Shown here: positions 7,126 to 10,383 of the stretch, piece after piece
Numbering within the stretch: the stretch's first letter is position 1
Layout of the letters: the number at the start of each line of letters is the position of its first letter
Assembly: GCA_937920105.1 (NCBI GenBank)
Contig: CALETH010000136.1
Span: 1 to 10,383 of the forward strand
Direction: 5' to 3'
Length of the DNA stretch: 10,383 bases
Origin: an uncultured Bacteroidota bacterium
GTDB lineage: Bacteria > Bacteroidota > Ignavibacteria > UBA10030 > UBA8401
The notes under the pieces: generated by a model
Seen by the model: the letters and a program-made list of their open reading frames with translations, nothing else
What the model was told of the DNA's origin: nothing
Databases searched by the model: none
Made by a program: the position numbers and the translations under genes

Positions 7126-8346
7126 ATGAACCCTTTAAACGAAAAACCATTTTTAGAAAATCTTATTTTCATTGTAGGAGCAATATTATTTTTTCTACTT
7201 CTATATACTACAAATTTATTGTTTTCTCCATTTGTGGTGATGATTTCACTAATTATACTTTTTTATCCATTTAGAGAAAATTCATTAGTAAAAAATCTTC
7301 TCATAGTATCTCTTTTATTTTTTTCATTTTGGCTATTTGATACAATTCAAGGCATTTTAGCACCATTTATTATTGCATTATTATTAGCATATCTTTTACA
7401 TCCATTAGTAACAAAAATTGAAAAAAAGGGAATTCCACGTTGGCTTTCTTCTTTATTTATTTTATTAGGAAGTATAGGAATTTTTATTGTGTTAATGGTA
7501 ATATTGTTACCAATTATTGCCGTTCAATTTGAATCCATCCTTCAAACAGTAAATTCAGTAACACAACAATTCACTCAGTGGGTGACGAATACTGAATTTA
7601 TTGCCATGGTAGAAAAATTCGGAATTTCTACTGAAAAATTAAAAGATATTCTTACCAATACCTTTGCTCCAAAATTAGAAAAAATTATGACAACATTATT
7701 TGAAGGTATTTTTGGTATAGTGAGTGAACTTTCTACAGTGCTTACAGGAATTGTAAATATGATTATGATTCCGTTTCTTACTTTTTATATGCTTAAAGAT
7801 TTTCCATTAGTCAAACACCGTATCAAAAAACTTGTACCCAACAAACAACGAGAACGCAGTGTTCTTTATTATAATTATGTTGATGATATTTTGGGAAGAT
7901 ACATTCGAGGAACAACCATTATAGCATTTATTGATGCAATATTAGTAACAATGGCGTTATGGTTGGTTGGAATTTCATATCCATTAGTGATAGGAATAAT
8001 TTCAGGAATATTATTTTTTGTTCCCTATTTTGGTTTCATTACAGTGTTATGCTTAACAGCAATTGTTGGTTCCTTTAGTGCAGATGCCGCATCATTAAAA
8101 ATAATTATTGCACTTATCTCATTAGGTGGAATACATATTTTTGAAAATTTCGTACTCTCACCAAAAATGATTGGAGATAAAATAGGATTACATCCAATAG
8201 TTTTAATTCTTTCGCTTTTTATTTTCTCGTATTTTTTTGGATTTATAGGATTATTGATTGCAATCCCTGCATCAGGAAGTATTATTGTTATTATAAAAGA
8301 ATGGGAAACCAGAAGAAAACAACAAGTAAGTAATAATGAATTATAG
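7126..8346 (+). CDS. AI-2E/PerM-family transporter (UPF0118-type membrane protein)
   Basis: A 406-aa polytopic inner-membrane protein of the AI-2 exporter (AI-2E, PerM/YhhT/TqsA) family. Hydrophobic spans lie around 12-29, 33-49, 58-72, 74-92, 107-132, 200-223, 262-284, 286-313, 323-339 and 355-390. A soluble or amphipathic segment covers about 135-195 between the first and second membrane blocks. Family signatures are PFLTFYMLKD (216-225), GRYIRGTTIIAFIDA (257-271), ISGILFFVPYFGF (292-304), ENFVLSPKMIGDKIGLHP (340-357) and GLLIAIPASG (375-384). It is somewhat longer than the usual 340-370 residues because of an extra hydrophobic hairpin at the N-terminus. Substrates in this family vary (autoinducer-2, Na+/H+ antiport, unknown), so transport of AI-2 should not be assumed; no luxS is in the window. 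Its start is 19 bp after dut, with no SD. Confidence 0.9.
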   Translation: MNPLNEKPFLENLIFIVGAILFFLLLYTTNLLFSPFVVMISLIILFYPFRENSLVKNLLIVSLLFFSFWLFDTIQGILAPFIIALLLAYLLHPLVTKIEKKGIPRWLSSLFILLGSIGIFIVLMVILLPIIAVQFESILQTVNSVTQQFTQWVTNTEFIAMVEKFGISTEKLKDILTNTFAPKLEKIMTTLFEGIFGIVSELSTVLTGIVNMIMIPFLTFYMLKDFPLVKHRIKKLVPNKQRERSVLYYNYVDDILGRYIRGTTIIAFIDAILVTMALWLVGISYPLVIGIISGILFFVPYFGFITVLCLTAIVGSFSADAASLKIIIALISLGGIHIFENFVLSPKMIGDKIGLHPIVLILSLFIFSYFFGFIGLLIAIPASGSIIVIIKEWETRRKQQVSNNEL

Positions 8347-8392
8347 TAATTATATAAATCTATTTTCCTACTGATTCTTTTTTTGTAGTATG

Positions 8393-8425
8393 AAACCTTA
8401 GAGGTTTTAAAAACCTGTGAGGTCT
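8393..8425. repeat. Imperfect 16-bp-arm palindrome (GGTTTTAAAAACC core)
   Basis: Arms 8393-8408 and 8410-8425 pair around A8409, with two mismatches (8401/8417 and 8394/8424) and one G.T pair. The core shares GTTTTAAAAAC with the perfect palindrome 99 bp further on. It resembles AACCTTAGAGG / CCTGTGAGGTC-type intergenic repeats I recall as common in Bacteroidota-related genomes. No T-tract follows on either strand, so it is not a classical intrinsic terminator, although as RNA it would form a stable hairpin after the AI-2E family gene. Confidence 0.75.
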
Positions 8426-8430
8426 TGGCT

Positions 8431-8456
8431 GTATAGAAAAAAGTAATTTTTTATAC
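8431..8456. repeat. 10-bp stem inverted repeat
   Basis: GTATAGAAAA (8431-8440) pairs with TTTTTTATAC (8447-8456), all ten positions matching if G8436-T8451 is read as a G.U pair, with a 6-nt loop. On either strand the T-run is inside the stem rather than after it. It is immediately followed by a weaker inverted repeat (8453-8462 against 8465-8474, 7 of 10 paired) containing GCGGGAAT, which looks like a decayed half of another intergenic palindrome. Confidence 0.55.
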
Positions 8457-8491
8457 CGACTTAAAAGCGGGAATCTATTTTCGTTAATATC

Positions 8492-8524
8492 AGACTACAA
8501 AAGTTTTAAAAACTTTTGTAGTCT
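8492..8524. repeat. Perfect 16-bp-arm palindrome before the RsmI-like gene
   Basis: Arms 8492-8507 and 8509-8524 are perfect reverse complements around A8508; the arm begins AGACTACAAAAG and the core is GTTTTAAAAAC. The right arm TTTTGTAGTCT is also nearly repeated at 8381-8391 (TTTTGTAGTAT), so the left arm could alternatively pair with that distant copy. It ends 21 bp before the ATG at 8546. The following bases (CCTCAATTTTATC) hold only a four-T run, so terminator function is possible but weakly supported. Two fully preserved arms imply recent spread or selection. Confidence 0.85.
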
Positions 8525-8545
8525 CCTCAATTTTATCAAACCATT

Positions 8546-9220
8546 ATGTCCGGAATACTTTATCTTGTTGCAACACCAATTGGAAATTATGCTGATATTA
8601 CTTTTCGAGCGGTAGAAGTTTTGAAAAATGTTGATATAGTTATTTATGAAGAACGAAAAGAAGGTGGAAGATTACTACGTCATTTAGGAATAGAAAAACC
8701 AGTTGAAAGTTTAAATGAACATAATGAAAAAGCAGCAACATATACTATTATAGAACATCTTAAATCTGGAAAAAACATTGCACTGATTGCAGATTGTGGA
8801 ACACCAGTATTTTCTGACCCTGGACAATTTTTGGTACGACAAGCCAATGAACTAAAAATAAAAATAGTACCAATTCCCGGTGCCTCATCACTTTTGCCAG
8901 CATTAACAGTTTCCGGATTTTCTATAGATAAATTTATTTTTTATGGATGGCTTTCCCCAAAACGTCCACGCCGTATAGCAGAATTACAAAATCTCCGAAA
9001 AGAACTTCGCACAATTGTTTTAATGGATACACCGTATAGATTGTTAGCATTATTAAAAGATATGTCTGAAATTTTTGGAGAAACCCGCAAACTATGTCTG
9101 GCTTTTAATCTCACACTTTCCGATGAAGAAATTTTTCATGGAACAGCACCACAATTATATAAACAACTTTCCCAACAAGAAAAAAAGGGGGAATTTGTTA
9201 TTGTGATGGAAGGGAAATAA
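8546..9220 (+). CDS. rsmI: RsmI-like 16S rRNA (cytidine-2'-O)-methyltransferase, tetrapyrrole-methylase fold
   Basis: A 224-aa SAM methyltransferase of the tetrapyrrole (corrin/porphyrin) methylase superfamily, RsmI branch, which 2'-O-methylates C1402 in the decoding centre of 16S rRNA. Visible motifs are GILYLVATPIGNYADITFRA (3-22), SLNEHNE (55-61), ALIADCGTPVFSDPG (79-93, the SAM-binding GTP loop), VPIPGASSLLPALTVSGF (108-125), FYGWLSPKR (132-140) and MDTPYRL (160-166). It differs from textbook RsmI: the EDTR-type motif is YEERKEGG (34-41), and the roughly 50-residue C-terminal extension of 270-290-aa RsmI proteins is missing. It may therefore be a lineage-specific RsmI or a paralogue with another target. 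It is monocistronic-looking, preceded by 199 bp of palindromes, and its TAA directly abuts the stop of the convergent 82-aa gene. Confidence 0.8.
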   Translation: MSGILYLVATPIGNYADITFRAVEVLKNVDIVIYEERKEGGRLLRHLGIEKPVESLNEHNEKAATYTIIEHLKSGKNIALIADCGTPVFSDPGQFLVRQANELKIKIVPIPGASSLLPALTVSGFSIDKFIFYGWLSPKRPRRIAELQNLRKELRTIVLMDTPYRLLALLKDMSEIFGETRKLCLAFNLTLSDEEIFHGTAPQLYKQLSQQEKKGEFVIVMEGK

Positions 9221-9230
9221 TTAATTTCCC
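9212..9230. terminator. Short hairpin spanning the abutting stop codons
   Basis: GGGAAAT (9212-9218) pairs perfectly with ATTTCCC (9224-9230) around a 5-nt loop that contains parts of both stop codons. Its position between two convergent genes fits a compact bidirectional terminator. However, neither strand has a downstream T-run, and the sequence also codes (GK-stop on one strand, LGN-stop on the other), so the call is tentative. Confidence 0.3.
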
Positions 9231-9469
9231 AAAATCTTTCTCCACCAATTGTTGGCTTTATATTCTTCTGTTTTTGCTTCAATCACTATTTCTTTATAAG
9301 CATCTTTCTCTTCTTGAATTCTCCGAAGTTCTTCTTTTGTTTGTTCTTTTTCAGACCGTTTATAGTGTATCATTCCACGCTTTTTTATACTAAGTGCTGT
9401 TATTATTTTTATCATTATGATAAAAGTAAGAAGAGAAAAAATACTATAAATAATAAAATAGAGTGTCAT
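9221..9469 (-). CDS. Small membrane-anchored coiled-coil protein of unknown function (82 aa)
   Basis: Not recognised. Residues 3-26 form one hydrophobic span (YFIIYSIFSLLTFIIMIKIITALS), followed by a basic stretch (KKRGMIHYKRSEK, 29-41) that predicts the rest stays in the cytoplasm. Residues 38-72 are a highly charged Glu/Lys/Arg helix with coiled-coil character, and the end is WWRKILGN. The layout (one anchor plus a charged helix) resembles small accessory or scaffold membrane proteins, but nothing identifies a partner. It begins 15 bp after the stop of the 230-aa membrane protein gene, so the two are probably co-transcribed and perhaps act together. Its stop codon is immediately adjacent to the stop of the RsmI-like gene. 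There is no SD. Confidence 0.68.
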   Translation of the reverse strand: MTLYFIIYSIFSLLTFIIMIKIITALSIKKRGMIHYKRSEKEQTKEELRRIQEEKDAYKEIVIEAKTEEYKANNWWRKILGN

Positions 9470-9484
9470 GGATATAGTAAAATA

Positions 9485-10177
9485 TTACAACCAATCATGA
9501 AGTTCAAAATTGGTATATTTGGTGAATAAATATATTGCCTGCATATAATAGACATCTTGAAGAATGCTTGGTATAGGTGTAAAATATCGAAAATTAACAT
9601 CATAATTGATTAACATAAATGTAACTGTCATCATTCCAAAATAGGCAATGTTAACTAAACCAATTTTAAATAAGGCATCTTTTTTAACGTCTGTTGTTGT
9701 ACGGTTATTGAGATTTCCAAGAAAATGGATGCTTTGTAAACACAATAAAAAGCATGAAATGGGTGCGGTAAGTTGTTCTGGTTGCGAGAAATTTTCTATA
9801 CCAGTAACTTTCAGAATAATCCATAATGGAATAATTGCAATAGCATTATAATACGCATATTTTCTTTCCATCGGTGAAAGCCAAAACGAATACAATATAC
9901 ATAATCCAACATGTTGTAATAATCGATAAAGATTAAATGGAAGAAAAGAAAACTGGGTTGGTAGTACAATAAGTTTATAGTACATCAATAAACTTGTTGT
10001 ATCAACAACTGCACTAATAATACAAAGAAACATAAATATTTTTCTATCTGTTTTAAATTCATATTTTCCTCGTATTCCCTGTACAGAATAATATGCTGCG
10101 TACACTCCATTTAAAAAACTGATAATTATTCCTGAAAAAAATATACTTCGAATAATAAAAAGGTCTGCATAATTCAT
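9485..10177 (-). CDS. Multi-pass membrane protein of unknown function (230 aa)
   Basis: Not recognised. An integral membrane protein with about seven hydrophobic segments, near residues 7-31, 46-68, 83-101, 106-124, 136-154, 170-190 and 202-219. It is rich in aromatic residues in and near the spans (Phe, Tyr, Trp). Polar connecting stretches are short: GIRGKYEFKTDRK (34-46), PMERKY (102-107) and NLNNRTTTDVKKD (155-167). There is no cleavable signal peptide, soluble domain, or obvious catalytic or transport motif. Seven spans with short loops recall sensor or 7TM-type membrane modules, but no kinase, cyclase or other output domain is attached or adjacent. The 82-aa anchored coiled-coil protein follows after 15 bp, and the end of another leftward gene lies 66 bp upstream, so it may belong to a longer operon that continues beyond the window. 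Confidence 0.72.
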   Translation of the reverse strand: MNYADLFIIRSIFFSGIIISFLNGVYAAYYSVQGIRGKYEFKTDRKIFMFLCIISAVVDTTSLLMYYKLIVLPTQFSFLPFNLYRLLQHVGLCILYSFWLSPMERKYAYYNAIAIIPLWIILKVTGIENFSQPEQLTAPISCFLLCLQSIHFLGNLNNRTTTDVKKDALFKIGLVNIAYFGMMTVTFMLINYDVNFRYFTPIPSILQDVYYMQAIYLFTKYTNFELHDWL

Positions 10178-10243
10178 AGAATTATTCTTAAAAAAATATC
10201 TATAATAAAATGTTGTTAATTATTCCCCATAAAAAATTAACTA

Positions 10244-10383
10244 TCAATCTCTGGGTGGTGGGTATATATCGTCTTCTCTACCATTTGCCGGTTCATTTCC
10301 ACCAGCCGAAAAAGTTTTTGTATTATTAGTTGCTTTTTCAAGAACAAAGGTAGGGTTTCCATCAGTATCATAAGCACTATGTA
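10244..10383 (-). CDS. C-terminal 45 codons of an unrecognised protein, cut by the window edge
   Basis: The reverse strand is open from the window edge to a TGA at 10244-10246. It encodes a hydrophilic tail rich in Asn, Gly, Thr, Pro and acidic residues: AYDTDGNPTFVLEKATNN (3-20), then a segment with AGGNEPANG, then DDIYPPPRD at the end. That composition is that of a disordered or surface-exposed C-terminus. YDTDGNPTF faintly resembles YD-repeat or secreted-protein text, which is not enough to name it. A second frame on the same strand is also open here to 10237, but it reads as implausible Met/Leu/Lys-rich sequence. The 66-bp gap to the 230-aa membrane gene allows a shared transcript. Confidence 0.5.
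   Translation of the reverse strand, partial: HSAYDTDGNPTFVLEKATNNTKTFSAGGNEPANGREDDIYPPPRD

Noticed and set aside
10215..10241. Hairpin GTTAATT / AATTAAC downstream of the edge gene
   Set aside because: A 7-bp pure A/T-dominated stem with a 13-nt loop and no T-tract is expected by chance in this composition.
10237..10383. Alternative leftward frame at the right edge ending at 10237
   Set aside because: It is open, but its translation (repeated Leu/Met/Lys/Gln) looks unlike protein, whereas the frame ending at 10244 gives ordinary hydrophilic protein text.

Overview
The window is an AT-rich bacterial chromosomal segment made almost entirely of housekeeping-type genes. Several features suggest a member of the Bacteroidota/FCB assemblage, possibly an Ignavibacteria- or Kapabacteria-like lineage. 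No recognisable Shine-Dalgarno sequence precedes most starts, which are instead preceded by A/T-only leaders. The folate gene is a fused pabB-pabC, and the RsmI-like methyltransferase has the divergent, short form. The intergenic palindromes with GTTTTAAAAAC cores and the period-7 repeats resemble ones I recall from that group. The assignment is inference from style, not a search.

Layout, left to right. A secreted or envelope PAP2-type phosphatase (115-807, +) converges on and overlaps the end of a leftward operon, transcribed valS -> 76-aa conserved small protein -> pabBC fusion (5447 down to 797). The three genes are separated by 4 and 0 bases. A 158-bp divergent spacer (5448-5605) carries the promoters for that operon and for a rightward cluster. 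The rightward cluster is a CFA-synthase/coclaurine-N-methyltransferase-like SAM enzyme (5606), dut (6657) and an AI-2E/PerM-family membrane protein (7126-8346). A 199-bp spacer (8347-8545), packed with inverted repeats, follows, and then an RsmI-like methylase (8546-9220, +). The right end is leftward: the last 45 codons of an unrecognised protein (10244 to the edge), a 230-aa multi-pass membrane protein, and an 82-aa single-span/coiled-coil protein. The stop codon of the 82-aa gene directly abuts that of the RsmI-like gene.

Functionally the segment covers translation (ValS, RsmI-like), nucleotide hygiene (Dut), folate precursor supply (PabBC), lipid-phosphate or small-molecule modification (PAP2, CFA-like enzyme) and membrane proteins of unknown substrate. 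There is no phage, transposase, CRISPR array, toxin-antitoxin pair, tRNA or rRNA that I can support. I do not see an undescribed multi-gene system. The most interesting items are a block of heptameric repeat DNA carried in frame inside valS, the palindrome-only spacer before the RsmI-like gene, and two unrecognised small gene families (the 76-aa protein, and the 230-aa/82-aa membrane pair).
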